DNA of 64,000 bases, from positions 62,001 to 126,000 of the forward strand of contig JAHHTT010000002.1 of assembly GCA_020024465.1 (NCBI GenBank), written 5' to 3'. Position numbers and translations under genes: made by a program. The notes beneath the pieces were generated by a model. It searched no databases. It saw only the letters and a list, made by a program, of their open reading frames with translations, and was not told the DNA's origin. The stretch comes from Odoribacter sp. GTDB taxonomy: Bacteria; Bacteroidota; Bacteroidia; Bacteroidales; Marinifilaceae. Shown here in pieces: positions 57,062 through 64,000 of the stretch. The first letter of the stretch is position 1; each line of letters starts with the position of its first letter.

Positions 57062-58942
57062 ATGAATAGAAACATACTCACCTTTTTAAATGAATATGCG
57101 GAAATACCCGATCCGCAATATGCCATCATGTTGCGAGGCGCTTGGGGATGCGGCAAAACGTTTTTCATCCGCCAATGGATGGAGCAACTGAAAAATAACA
57201 GAGATGCGGACAAGTTAAAATGGCAGCCTATTTATGTGTCTTTATACGGTTTGACCACTACCCAGCAAATCACAGAACAAATCAACAAGGAAATATCCCC
57301 GTGGTTGTACAGCAAGGGAATGAAACTTGCCAAGAATATATTAAAAGCCGCTTCGAAAATCGCTTTGAAATACGATATTGACGGTGACGGCAAGGATGAA
57401 GGAAGTGTAACCTGTGACTTGGACTCCATTTTGTTGTTGAAAGAAGAAAATTCCGAAATAAAAGGAAACAAGATTCTGATTTTTGACGACCTTGAAAGAT
57501 GTGATGTAAAACTGGAAACCTTGTTGGGATACATCAATTACTTTTCGGAACATTGTAAATGCAAGGTCATCATCATTGGCGATGAGAACAAGATTTCCGA
57601 AAAAGAGGGCGAAAAATCTAATTTGAAATTCAAGGATTTCAAGGAAAAGACCATCGGGCGCACTTTCGAGATTAAAGTGAATATAGAGGAGACACTCGAT
57701 TTTTTCATTGGCGAAATATCCGCCAACAACAGAAACCTCTTATCTGAGAACAAAGAGCTTATAATCAAGATATTCCACGCCTCTAAATTCGATAATTTAA
57801 GAGTCCTTCGGCAATGTCTGAACGATTACCACAGGATAATCATGGCTTTGCCGGAACATTATCATGAATCTCCCAAATACAAACTTATCATAACATCACT
57901 ATTGGCAAATTTTGTCGCCGTTTACTGCGAGTATAAGGGTGGAAATACCGAAATTGCGAGCCTGTTCAACAGCCTGTACAATATGTTCCCAGATAAAGAG
58001 AAAAATGAGGAGCGTGAAAAAATCCTCTCCAAATACCATTTTATAGAGATAGGCAAGCGGTTGGATATTTTCAGTGATTTTATCGTCAATGAAATTGTCT
58101 GCTATCTGGAAAGCGGGTATTTTGACACAACCTATTTGCAGCAATACTTTGCTGCCGAAGACGCAAGTTTGAATAGTTGGGACTATCTGTATGATTATTG
58201 GAGACTGGATAACGAAGAATACGAGAAACATTACGAGGAAACGGTACGGTATTACTTTGCGGATAAAAGCGTTGATCTAAAAGAATTGTTTGTCATTATA
58301 TCTATACTATCGGTTTTATATAGCGACAACCTTGTTCACATATCCGAGGAAGACATCATTGCCCAAGGCAAGCACTCCATAGACAGGCTGATGGAAGGTA
58401 TCAACGACATGGAGGGTTTGTTGAATTGTAGCTCAAAGGTACATGCGGGTACAAGAAGGAATCATTCTAATATTGGTTCAGATCGAATTTTGAATGTACT
58501 GGTTGCGTATTTTCAAAAACTATTCGAGCAAAGATTTGAGAAATGTCCTAATAAAGTGTCTGCCATGCTGGAAAATCTGACGGATGAAACTTGCGAACGC
58601 CTGAATCTGGCATTGAATGATGCAATCCCGGTCAAACAGCGTCTTTATAGGGATACTTCAATATTCCAAGAGGCTGATGCGGACAAGGTTTCAAAAAGTA
58701 TTTTGGGATTGTCTAACGAATCACGCAACACCTTTCTGCATTTTTTGCAGTCTCGTTATAAATATACCTCCTATGGCACTGAAATAGAATACTTGAACGA
58801 ATGCTGTCAATCGGATCTGCCCCAACTAAAATTAATCAATGAGAAATTAAAGACAGAAGCGGCAACCAGAAGATTGATAGAAAAGTATTCCATTGAGAAA
58901 ATTACAAACCTGATAGATGAAATTACCGCAAAAGTGAAATAG
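57062..58942 (+). CDS. Array 2, cassette 4: KAP-type P-loop NTPase
   Basis: 626 residues from ATG 57062, chosen because it follows the -7 box at a usual distance (57050 is the alternative). KAP-like start ILTFLNEYAEIPDPQYAIMLRGAWGCGKTFFIRQWMEQL (Walker A), ENSEIKGNKILIFDDLERCDVKLETLLGYINYFSEHCKCKVIIIGDENKI (Walker B and sensor), FKEKTIGRTFEIKVNIEETLDFFI. The C-terminal 350 residues are helical with no known domain. KAP NTPases are linked to phage exclusion (PifA-type), so this is defence rather than toxin immunity. No attC-like site follows; the array ends at direct repeat B. Confidence 0.82.
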   Translation: MNRNILTFLNEYAEIPDPQYAIMLRGAWGCGKTFFIRQWMEQLKNNRDADKLKWQPIYVSLYGLTTTQQITEQINKEISPWLYSKGMKLAKNILKAASKIALKYDIDGDGKDEGSVTCDLDSILLLKEENSEIKGNKILIFDDLERCDVKLETLLGYINYFSEHCKCKVIIIGDENKISEKEGEKSNLKFKDFKEKTIGRTFEIKVNIEETLDFFIGEISANNRNLLSENKELIIKIFHASKFDNLRVLRQCLNDYHRIIMALPEHYHESPKYKLIITSLLANFVAVYCEYKGGNTEIASLFNSLYNMFPDKEKNEEREKILSKYHFIEIGKRLDIFSDFIVNEIVCYLESGYFDTTYLQQYFAAEDASLNSWDYLYDYWRLDNEEYEKHYEETVRYYFADKSVDLKELFVIISILSVLYSDNLVHISEEDIIAQGKHSIDRLMEGINDMEGLLNCSSKVHAGTRRNHSNIGSDRILNVLVAYFQKLFEQRFEKCPNKVSAMLENLTDETCERLNLALNDAIPVKQRLYRDTSIFQEADADKVSKSILGLSNESRNTFLHFLQSRYKYTSYGTEIEYLNECCQSDLPQLKLINEKLKTEAATRRLIEKYSIEKITNLIDEITAKVK

Positions 58943-59316
58943 CTATTCCCGTTCATCCTCGAAAGCGATGGTCTGGCAAGGGATATGCCGATGATGAACT
59001 TCATTCCGTGTGACGGCACGGACGTGTTCCGTTTGTCCTTCCGCCCCGATGTCGGCTTCGGCCATGCAGCCTGCCGGAATGGTCGGAAACGGACGCCGGG
59101 ACGGGACAGCCCGTGCGCCAAGGTGTAAGCGCAAGACTGTGAAAGCCCTTTCACCCACGTTAGGGATTGCAGGGGAAAGCCCACAGCATAGCGAGGACTT
59201 GCAACGGAAAGCCCGACCCGAAGGGGAACGCCCAAACAATCACTCGCAAAAACTGCTTTTAAGCATACCATAGAAAAAAGGAAGACCGAATATTCCGAAG
59301 TTTCGCCCTTATGATA

Positions 59317-59324
59317 TATATTTG
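59317..59324 (+). promoter_or_regulatory. -7 box reading into array 3
   Basis: TATATTTG at the same place in repeat copy 2 as 54688-54695 in copy 1. Confidence 0.6.
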
Positions 59325-59340
59325 TAATTGAACGAAGATA

Positions 59341-59371
59341 TACAGCGGAAAACGTATATAATTACATGTTA
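59341..59371 (+). other. attI-like site 3
   Basis: 31-bp core TACAGCGG ... TATAATTACATGTTA before the first cassette of array 3. Confidence 0.65.
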
Positions 59372-59396
59372 TCTATTTAATAATAAGCATAAAACT

Positions 59397-59903
59397 ATGA
59401 GATACTTAAAAATTATGGGAATATTTACTTCTATCTTAAGTTTATTGAGTTGCGGGCATGGGAATAAACGAGTGACGCAAAACGACGGTATAAACTCCAA
59501 TATCCCGGTTGCTGCCCGGATTACGATAGACAAACTGCCGGATGTATTGAGAAACGTGCAGGCAGGAAATACTGATTATGACTTTATAGGTATTTGTTCC
59601 AATGGTGTGGACTGCATCTACTTTGTGCTGGAGAACGGAAAGTTTTACATAGATTTTGAAGCCATGGGTAAAGAGCAGCTTCCCTACATAGATACCTTGA
59701 AACAGTTCGCAAAGGAACATAATTATCCTATTGTCGAAACAACCTATAACAATACTCCGGTCGATTACGAACATCTGAAATACGCTCCCGTCCTTAGCCT
59801 GAAAGTCCATGCTGACATAGACAGTATCGTAAAGGTCGGAAGCCAGATTGAGCATACCATTTTCAGGAACAATGAGCGAACCGTTTACGAAATAGTGCCT
59901 TGA
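59397..59903 (+). CDS. Array 3, cassette 1: lipoprotein, probable periplasmic immunity protein
   Basis: 168 residues from ATG 59397: MRYLKIMGIFTSILSLLSCGHGNKR, a short lipoprotein signal peptide with lipobox LLSC. The mature part (VAARITIDKLPDVLRNVQAGNTDYDFIGICSNGVDCIYFVLENGKFYIDFEAMGKEQLPYIDTLKQFAKEHNYPIVETTY) is a compact alpha/beta domain without a recognised family. Surface or periplasmic location would protect against toxins acting in the periplasm, unlike the cytoplasmic proteins of array 1. Cassette ends TTATCTA / TAGATAA are complementary. Confidence 0.72.
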   Translation: MRYLKIMGIFTSILSLLSCGHGNKRVTQNDGINSNIPVAARITIDKLPDVLRNVQAGNTDYDFIGICSNGVDCIYFVLENGKFYIDFEAMGKEQLPYIDTLKQFAKEHNYPIVETTYNNTPVDYEHLKYAPVLSLKVHADIDSIVKVGSQIEHTIFRNNERTVYEIVP

Positions 59904-59932
59904 TTTTGCCAATAAATACATTAAGATTTAGA

Positions 59933-59977
59933 TAACAAACAGCACTGCCGCTTAAAGCGAAACGCTGCCAAGCATCA
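59933..59977 (+). repeat. attC-like palindrome, array 3
   Basis: TAACAAACAGC ... CCGCTTAAAGCGA ... GCTGCCAAGCATCA; the right core is GCATCA instead of ACATTA, so it is probably diverged. 45 bp. Confidence 0.75.
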
Positions 59978-59990
59978 TCTACATAAAAAT

Positions 59991-60581
59991 ATGAGAACAT
60001 TCGCCATAATCCTGCTTTTAGCAAGCCTGTTTGCCGCAAGTTGCGGAGAGCCGCCCATGCCACCGAGCGACGAGGAAATGATACGCCACTTTACCACGCA
60101 CGAGGCGGCGTTCCGCAAGGTGTACGAAATCATGTCAGAGAGTTCAGAAGGCAGTTTCCACTACCCGCCGCTTTCTCCGGAAGAGGTCATTATACTTGAT
60201 TCAACAGAGCAAAGCGATACATCCCATGAAACGAATGACGAAGAAGACCTCCCGGTATATGGGCTGCTGAAGCCAGACCGAATACAGCTCGATTCCTTGT
60301 TGTCAGAGATTGGATGCGGTCTTGTCCTTGTTGACCGCAGGGAATGGGAAACGGCGGATTCGGTATATGTGAGCCTCGTTATGCCGTACTATTCCCACGG
60401 CATCGTGGACGCAGGAACATCCAAGAGTTTCGTTTACGATCCCGGATTGAGAAGCCGCCGGAATATCCGTATCACCGAACACGGCGACCTGAACGAGATC
60501 TACCGCAGGACGTACAACGACACCACGTTGTACAAGCCTGTCAAGGAAGGCTGGTACATCGAGTTAGACCATTCACGATAA
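59991..60581 (+). CDS. Lipoprotein of unknown function after array 3
   Basis: 196 residues: MRTFAIILLLASLFAASCGEPPMPPSDEEMIRHFTTHEAAFRKVYEIMSE, with lipobox FAASC. The mature domain contains VYGLLKPDRIQLDSLLSEIGCGLVLVDRREWETADSVYVSLVMPYYSHGIVDAGTSKSFVYDP. GC content is higher than in the cassettes. It follows the attC-like site, but no second site comes after it, so it is either a cassette with a lost end or backbone. Family not recognised. Confidence 0.7.
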   Translation: MRTFAIILLLASLFAASCGEPPMPPSDEEMIRHFTTHEAAFRKVYEIMSESSEGSFHYPPLSPEEVIILDSTEQSDTSHETNDEEDLPVYGLLKPDRIQLDSLLSEIGCGLVLVDRREWETADSVYVSLVMPYYSHGIVDAGTSKSFVYDPGLRSRRNIRITEHGDLNEIYRRTYNDTTLYKPVKEGWYIELDHSR

Positions 60582-60598
60582 CCTGCAAAGAGGGACGC

Positions 60599-60817
60599 AT
60601 GAGGATATTCCAATACATGCGCCGATTCTTCCAGATGATGGCAAGGATGCGTAAGGTCATCCATATCGTTTCTATGACCTGTCGGCATGAACAACGCAAG
60701 AACGGGCTGGTTCCGGTGGAATCCTACAAACGGGAAACAGACCGGAATCTCTGGATACGCAGCATAGGAACCCGTCATTCCACACGGTACAGCATCGTTC
60801 TTTTTACAGCTGGATGA
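60599..60817 (+). CDS. Small basic protein, doubtful
   Basis: 72 residues (MRIFQYMRRFFQMMARMRKVIHIVSMTCRHEQRKNGLVPVESYKRETDRNLWIRSIGTRH...), 17 bp after the lipoprotein gene. Basic, Met/Arg-rich N-terminus. Its end overlaps the convergent ferredoxin gene. It could be real, but nothing except position and codon flow supports it. Confidence 0.35.
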   Translation: MRIFQYMRRFFQMMARMRKVIHIVSMTCRHEQRKNGLVPVESYKRETDRNLWIRSIGTRHSTRYSIVLFTAG

Positions 60818-61569
60818 TGGTATTGCAGCCGCCCTTTGGACTTCCCGATCTGAATGACATTCCGGGGACACCAGTGTACGCAAGCATGGCAAGCCTCGCA
60901 ACCGATTCCCCACCGGGGCACTCCGTTTTTCAGCGTAATATTGTTCACGGGACATACACGTTCGCAGACACCACATCCCATACAACCATTTTCCAAGGAG
61001 AAGTTCAAGTGCGAGCGACTGAAAAAGGCATTGAACAGCCCTTTGTGCAACAGATCCGATAACCTGCAATACGGGAAAGGCTTTTTCCGTTTGCCTTTTT
61101 TCAAGTCGTCGATTATTCGTGAAGTGTAAAGCTCCGCCCGTTCCAGTATCTTCGTCCTCCTTACTGAAGATACCTCGTATTCCTTCAGGCAGTTCCCTAC
61201 GGTGGGCAGGTTGTAGCCATAGTCCAGACGCACGCCTTTGCCGGACATGATTTTGTCCACAACGGACACCGCACAGCCCTTGTACGTGTAATATGTGCCT
61301 ATGGAGAAATAGTACACGCCTTTCCTGAACGGATAACTTTCCAAGAACCGGCGGACAATGCCGGGCAGTCCGCCCATATATACGGGGAATATAAAACCTA
61401 CGATTCGGGAGTCCGATGCGGTGATTCCAGCTGACGGTGTCATTCTGAACAGCCCGGCTCCTCCAAAAGCCGCCGCAATATCCTGCGACAATTTCAGGCT
61501 GTTGCCTGTGGCGGAGAAATAATAGATGGATATTTCTTTGTCGTTTGCCGTTTTGCTTTTATAGTCCAT
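60775..61569 (-). CDS. EFR1-type flavodoxin-ferredoxin protein
   Basis: 264 residues. Flavodoxin-like N-terminus: ISIYYFSATGNSLKLSQDIAAAFGGAGLF (FMN phosphate loop S-A-T-G-N-S), GFIFPVYMGGLPGIVRRFLESYPF. The C-terminal part holds two [4Fe-4S] motifs: CMGCGVCERVCPVNN and CEACHACVHWCPRN. EFR1 proteins transfer electrons in anaerobes; substrate unknown. Divergent from the HxlR gene, with a minus-strand TAACTTTG box in between. Physiological cargo rather than transfer machinery. Confidence 0.9.
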   Translation of the reverse strand: MDYKSKTANDKEISIYYFSATGNSLKLSQDIAAAFGGAGLFRMTPSAGITASDSRIVGFIFPVYMGGLPGIVRRFLESYPFRKGVYYFSIGTYYTYKGCAVSVVDKIMSGKGVRLDYGYNLPTVGNCLKEYEVSSVRRTKILERAELYTSRIIDDLKKGKRKKPFPYCRLSDLLHKGLFNAFFSRSHLNFSLENGCMGCGVCERVCPVNNITLKNGVPRWGIGCEACHACVHWCPRNVIQIGKSKGRLQYHHPAVKRTMLYRVE

Positions 61570-61589
61570 AACATTTATTTTTGCGACAG

Positions 61590-61597
61590 CAAAGTTA
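61590..61597 (-). promoter_or_regulatory. -7 box of the EFR1 gene
   Basis: Minus strand TAACTTTG, about 20 bp before the start at 61569; the shared 120-bp interval is the likely operator of the HxlR protein. Confidence 0.6.
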
Positions 61598-61693
61598 ATA
61601 GGTCTCTTTAAAAAAAAGAAGAACTGTCTTGGTTATCAGTAACTTACATTTAGGTTAGTTTTCCTGTATATCAATTTGTTGGATAAAAGAAAA

Positions 61694-62047
61694 ATGAGAA
61701 AAAAGTTAGATTACGATTATTGTTCTGCTTCCCCTATACTGGAATGGCTGGGTGACAAATGGGCTTTAGTTGTCTTATTGAAGCTACATGAGAATGAAGT
61801 AATACGTTTCAATGAACTATACAAAACAATCCCCTCTATATCGGAAAAGATGCTATCTACTGTTTTGCGGTCATTGGTAACGGACGGATTGGTAAATAGA
61901 AAAATATATCCCACAGTTCCACCCAAAGTGGAATATTATGTATCTGAATTTGGAGAAACTTTAATCCCTTATTTAGAGCAGTTGAAACAATGGGGGCAAG
62001 AAAATTTTGAAACGATAATGGAAAATAGACGGAAAAATAAATATTGA
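61694..62047 (+). CDS. HxlR-family transcriptional regulator
   Basis: 117 residues from ATG 61694 (MRKKLDYDYCSASPILEWLGDKWALVVLLKLHENEVIRFNELYKTIPSISEKMLSTVLRSLVTDGLVNRKIYPTVPPKVEYYVSEFGETLIPYLEQLKQWGQENF). It is a full winged-helix HxlR domain with the early cysteine and the G.KW...IL.L pattern. HxlR proteins often respond to redox-active or electrophilic compounds. Divergent from the EFR1 gene, so likely its regulator. Confidence 0.9.
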   Translation: MRKKLDYDYCSASPILEWLGDKWALVVLLKLHENEVIRFNELYKTIPSISEKMLSTVLRSLVTDGLVNRKIYPTVPPKVEYYVSEFGETLIPYLEQLKQWGQENFETIMENRRKNKY

Positions 62048-62050
62048 AAT

Positions 62051-62101
62051 TTAGTGCAAGGTACAAGTATATATCTATATATAGCTTGCACCTTGCACTA
62101 A
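62051..62101 (+). terminator. Hairpin after the HxlR gene
   Basis: TTAGTGCAAGGT pairs exactly with ACCTTGCACTAA, with inner CAAG/CTTG and TATATA/TATATA pairs: a long stem 4 bp after the stop codon. No T run follows, so termination is presumed. Confidence 0.65.
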
Positions 62102-62275
62102 CCTTAGAATGTTTATTTTCAATGATTTGCATAATCCAAAAATAATGCGGACATCTGAACCCAAGATGTTGGCAGACAGACACCGGACAACAGCAGACAG
62201 TTTTTAAGGACTAAAAGCGTGATGGATGCAAAGCCAAAATTTCAGAAAGTGCTGATATTTAGGAATAAATAACGC

Positions 62276-62632
62276 TTAATTTATAATCCAAGCGGCACGA
62301 TGCCTGTTCTCCTGAATCGCCCGGATACGGCTGCCGGAATCGAGCCTGTACATGAAGCCCGCCAAGTTCCCGCTCTCGTACAAGCCCATGCCGATGGTCA
62401 GGCGGCTGTTGAAGTCGGTCTGGCTGACGACGTACCAGCCGCACCGGGCGAAATGCTCCTCGTAGCCGGAACGGGTCTCCAGCAGGAAATAGAACTTGCC
62501 GTCGTCCTCGAAACGGATGACGTACTCGCAACGCAGGCGGCGTGCGATCTTGCCCAAGATGCGGCTCTCCTCCTCGATGACCGCAGGAGTGGCAAGGAAG
62601 GTGTATTAAGCGATAAAGACAGCCTCGTCCAT
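62276..62632 (-). pseudogene. Small ICE protein with an in-frame stop near the start
   Basis: From ATG 62632 the frame reads MDEAVFIA, then TAA (62606-62608), then YTFLATPAVIEEESRILGKIARRLRCEYVIRFEDDGKFYFLLETRSGYEEHFARCGWYVVSQTDFNSRLTIGMGLYESGNLAGFMYRLDSGSRIRAIQENRHRAAW. The body looks like a normal alpha/beta protein in frame with the ATG, so a nonsense mutation at codon 9 is likely; a TTG start at 62557 would give only the last 93 residues. Family not recognised. Confidence 0.6.
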
Positions 62633-62832
62633 AGTGATGATGTTTGGTCGGTTACAAATATGCGAAATGTCCGGCACACGGCAAACGGAAGGGGCGGAAA
62701 ATATGCGGAAGGGCGTGCGGATATGTAGAGCTTCTCCCTGCTTTTCACCGCCCGGAACGTGACAAGGCTACAAACGTGAAGCAAAACGAGGACAAGCGGT
62801 ACGGTTTTGATACACGGACATATACAGACCGG

Positions 62833-62840
62833 TATATTTG
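62833..62840 (+). promoter_or_regulatory. -7 box of the helix-turn-helix pair
   Basis: TATATTTG, 34 bp before the ATG at 62875. Confidence 0.6.
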
Positions 62841-62874
62841 CAGGGAAGTATAACAATAAAAACGTATCGGGACA

Positions 62875-63168
62875 ATGGAAATAGTAAGCATCGAGAAAAA
62901 GACCTTCGAGGAGATGAAGGAACGGTTCGGCAGCTTCTCGCAGCACGTGAGGGAGCTTTGCGCCCGCTACCGCCCGCCCGAAAAGATGAACTGGATGGAC
63001 GGGGCGGACGTGTGTGAGAAACTGGGCATCAGCAAGCGGACGTTGCAGACCTACCGTGACCGGGGGCTGCTGCCGTACAGCCAGATCAACCACAAGATTT
63101 ACTACCGGACGGAGGACGTGGAGGCGTTCGTGGAAGCCATGAGCCGGGAAATGACGGAGGACGAGTGA
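62875..63168 (+). CDS. Excisionase-like helix-turn-helix protein
   Basis: 97 residues: MEIVSIEKKTFEEMKERFGSFSQHVRELCARY (coil) followed by HTH_17: NWMDGADVCEKLGISKRTLQTYRDRGLLPYSQINHKIYYRTEDVEAFV. Same architecture as the genes at 1437 and 3914, including the K(I/V)(F/Y)YRTEDV wing. Own promoter box; the next gene begins one base after its stop. Near an integrase gene, so a directionality factor (Xis-like) is likely. Confidence 0.8.
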   Translation: MEIVSIEKKTFEEMKERFGSFSQHVRELCARYRPPEKMNWMDGADVCEKLGISKRTLQTYRDRGLLPYSQINHKIYYRTEDVEAFVEAMSREMTEDE

Positions 63169-63169
63169 G

Positions 63170-63487
63170 ATGGAAGTGATCACAAGGGACACGGAAGAGG
63201 TACGGGCGTACTTCGAGGCGTTGGAAGAGGGAATGAGGTACATCGACACGGTGACGGCGCACTTCCGCCCGGCGATGAACGGCGAGGTCTATCTCACGGG
63301 CGAGGACGTGTGCAGGCTGCTGCACATCACGCCGAGAACGTTGCAGGATTACCGCACGCAACGGCTGATCCCGTACATATCGCTGCCGGGCAAGACGCTC
63401 TACCGCCAGTCGGATCTGCTGCGTATGCTGGAGGAGAACTACGTGGACATGCGCCCAAAGCGCAAACGGGGGAAAAGTCCAACATAA
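63170..63487 (+). CDS. Excisionase-like helix-turn-helix protein
   Basis: 105 residues: an N-terminal coil (EVRAYFEALEEGMRYIDTVTAHFRPAM), HTH_17 domain EVYLTGEDVCRLLHITPRTLQDYRTQRLIPYISLPGKTLYRQSDLLRML and a basic tail (PKRKRGKSPT). Second gene of the pair, like xis2c-xis2d in CTnDOT. Convergent with the integrase gene. Confidence 0.8.
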   Translation: MEVITRDTEEVRAYFEALEEGMRYIDTVTAHFRPAMNGEVYLTGEDVCRLLHITPRTLQDYRTQRLIPYISLPGKTLYRQSDLLRMLEENYVDMRPKRKRGKSPT

Positions 63488-63516
63488 ACGCACGGGGGTG
63501 TGCATCGGGAAATGCA

Positions 63517-63556
63517 GCAAAGGCAGGGACACCGCATCGGAAGTTCCTGCCTTTGC
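63517..63556. terminator. Shared terminator between the HTH pair and the integrase
   Basis: GCAAAGGCAGG pairs with CCTGCCTTTGC; outer AATGC/GCATT extends the stem. Lies in the convergent gap. Confidence 0.75.
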
Positions 63557-63580
63557 CGCATTCTGCACCGGGGGAAGGCG

Positions 63581-64000
63581 TCAAGCCGTTTCCCGGAGGG
63601 AGCGGCGCACCCGCTTCCCGTCCTGTTTCCTGTCCTTCTTCTCCAGCACGCTCCGCTGCATGGCGGCGAGGTTGCCGGAGATCGCCCGGAAATCGGAGCT
63701 TACCATCCTGTTGGTCACCTCGGCGTAGATCTGGGTCGTGGAAATGTGCTTGTGCCCGAGTATCTTGGAGAGCGCCTCGATGGTGCCGCCGTTGCAGAGA
63801 TAGATGGTCGTGGCGAAGGTGTGGCGGCTTAGGTGGAAGCCGATCTCCTTGTGGATGCCGCAGGCTTTGGCTATCTGTTTGAGGTGCCTGTTGCACACGC
63901 TGTTGCTGGGCATGGGAAACACGAGGTCGCCTCCGGCAAGCCCTTTGTAACGTTCTATCAGCTCCTTGGCAATCTCCATAAGGGGGACGTTGCTCGACAC
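63581..64000 (-). CDS. Tyrosine integrase, C-terminal part (runs off the window)
   Basis: 139 residues, open to the window edge at the N-terminal side. Catalytic-domain motifs: FHLSRHTFATTIYL (His and Arg), KILGHKHISTTQIYAEV (His and nucleophile Tyr). The RHTFATT and GHKHISTTQIYA wording is that of Bacteroides conjugative-transposon integrases rather than of the cassette recombinase at 11462. With the Xis-like pair beside it, it is probably the integrase of this ICE or of an adjoining one; the active-site Arg I lies outside the window. Confidence 0.88.
   Translation of the reverse strand: MSSNVPLMEIAKELIERYKGLAGGDLVFPMPSNSVCNRHLKQIAKACGIHKEIGFHLSRHTFATTIYLCNGGTIEALSKILGHKHISTTQIYAEVTNRMVSSDFRAISGNLAAMQRSVLEKKDRKQDGKRVRRSLRETA

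Larger units (their letters stand above)
59019..59371 (+). repeat. Direct repeat A: cassette platform (copy 2)
   Basis: 353 bp, the second copy of the repeat at 54391-54741, with few substitutions and one-base indels. Together the two copies bracket array 2 (about 4.3 kb), which could therefore be lost by homologous recombination. Confidence 0.88.

Noticed and set aside
59010..59273. Small frames within the 350-bp direct repeats
   Set aside because: They run through the repeat in different frames in the two copies and have no starts or domains.

Overview
The window is most of a Bacteroidota (gut Bacteroidales-type) integrative and conjugative element of the CTnDOT kind. The signs are RteC, an Exc-like topoisomerase III, a MobA/MobB/MobC set, a TraA-to-TraQ transfer operon with the usual DUF3408/DUF4134/DUF4133/DUF4141/DUF4138/DUF3872 proteins, a RadC-ParB-ArdC maintenance block, and promoters of the Bacteroides TAnnTTTG type. 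The backbone is GC-rich; the cargo is clearly AT-rich and sits in discrete blocks. No rRNA, tRNA or CRISPR was seen.

Layout. 1-5.2 kb: end of an AraC regulator, rteC, two small helix-turn-helix genes around a primase-helicase, and a RibD-type reductase domain behind a long structured leader. 5.3-6.9 kb: AT-rich RnlA/RnlB (RNase LS) toxin-antitoxin pair. 7.0-11.2 kb: topoisomerase III with partners. 11.4-23.3 kb: a XerD-like tyrosine recombinase followed by 17 small AT-rich genes, mostly SUKH/DUF4261/DUF4303/DUF4265/DUF2750/Imm-type immunity genes, each followed by a 45-51 bp imperfect palindrome. 23.4-28.3 kb: mobC, mobB, mobA on the minus strand. 29.0-44.3 kb: the tra operon, with traG split by a 2.5 kb group II intron and also carrying a 1-nt frameshift. 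44.5-47.1 kb: an ABC-type ATPase plus a TOPRIM-like protein, probably a defence pair. 47.2-54.0 kb: a decayed transposase, a frameshifted radC, parB, a SLOG gene and ardC. 54.0-60.6 kb: two further small cassette arrays, each behind a copy of a 350-bp repeat. 60.8-64 kb: a flavodoxin-ferredoxin protein with an HxlR regulator, a broken gene, two helix-turn-helix genes and the C-terminal part of an integrase.

The most striking content is the immunity-gene array. It matches in outline the recombinase-associated acquired interbacterial defence (rAID) clusters described in gut Bacteroidales. Read closely it behaves like an integron: the intergenic palindromes keep structure rather than sequence, and in nearly every cassette the bases at its 5' end (TTA plus about six) are the reverse complement of those just before the TAAC of its own palindrome. 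Three sites with a shared 31-bp core ending ACATGTTA stand where attI would be: one next to the recombinase, and two about 42 and 47 kb away with promoters but no recombinase. The recombinase lacks the extra helix of IntI proteins.

Together the element carries its own mobility functions, anti-restriction (ArdC), phage defence (RnlAB, probably the ATPase-TOPRIM pair and a KAP-type NTPase) and orphan immunity genes against toxins of competitors. Two conserved genes (traG, radC) carry single-base homopolymer contractions, so either transfer is degenerate here or the assembly has indel errors.
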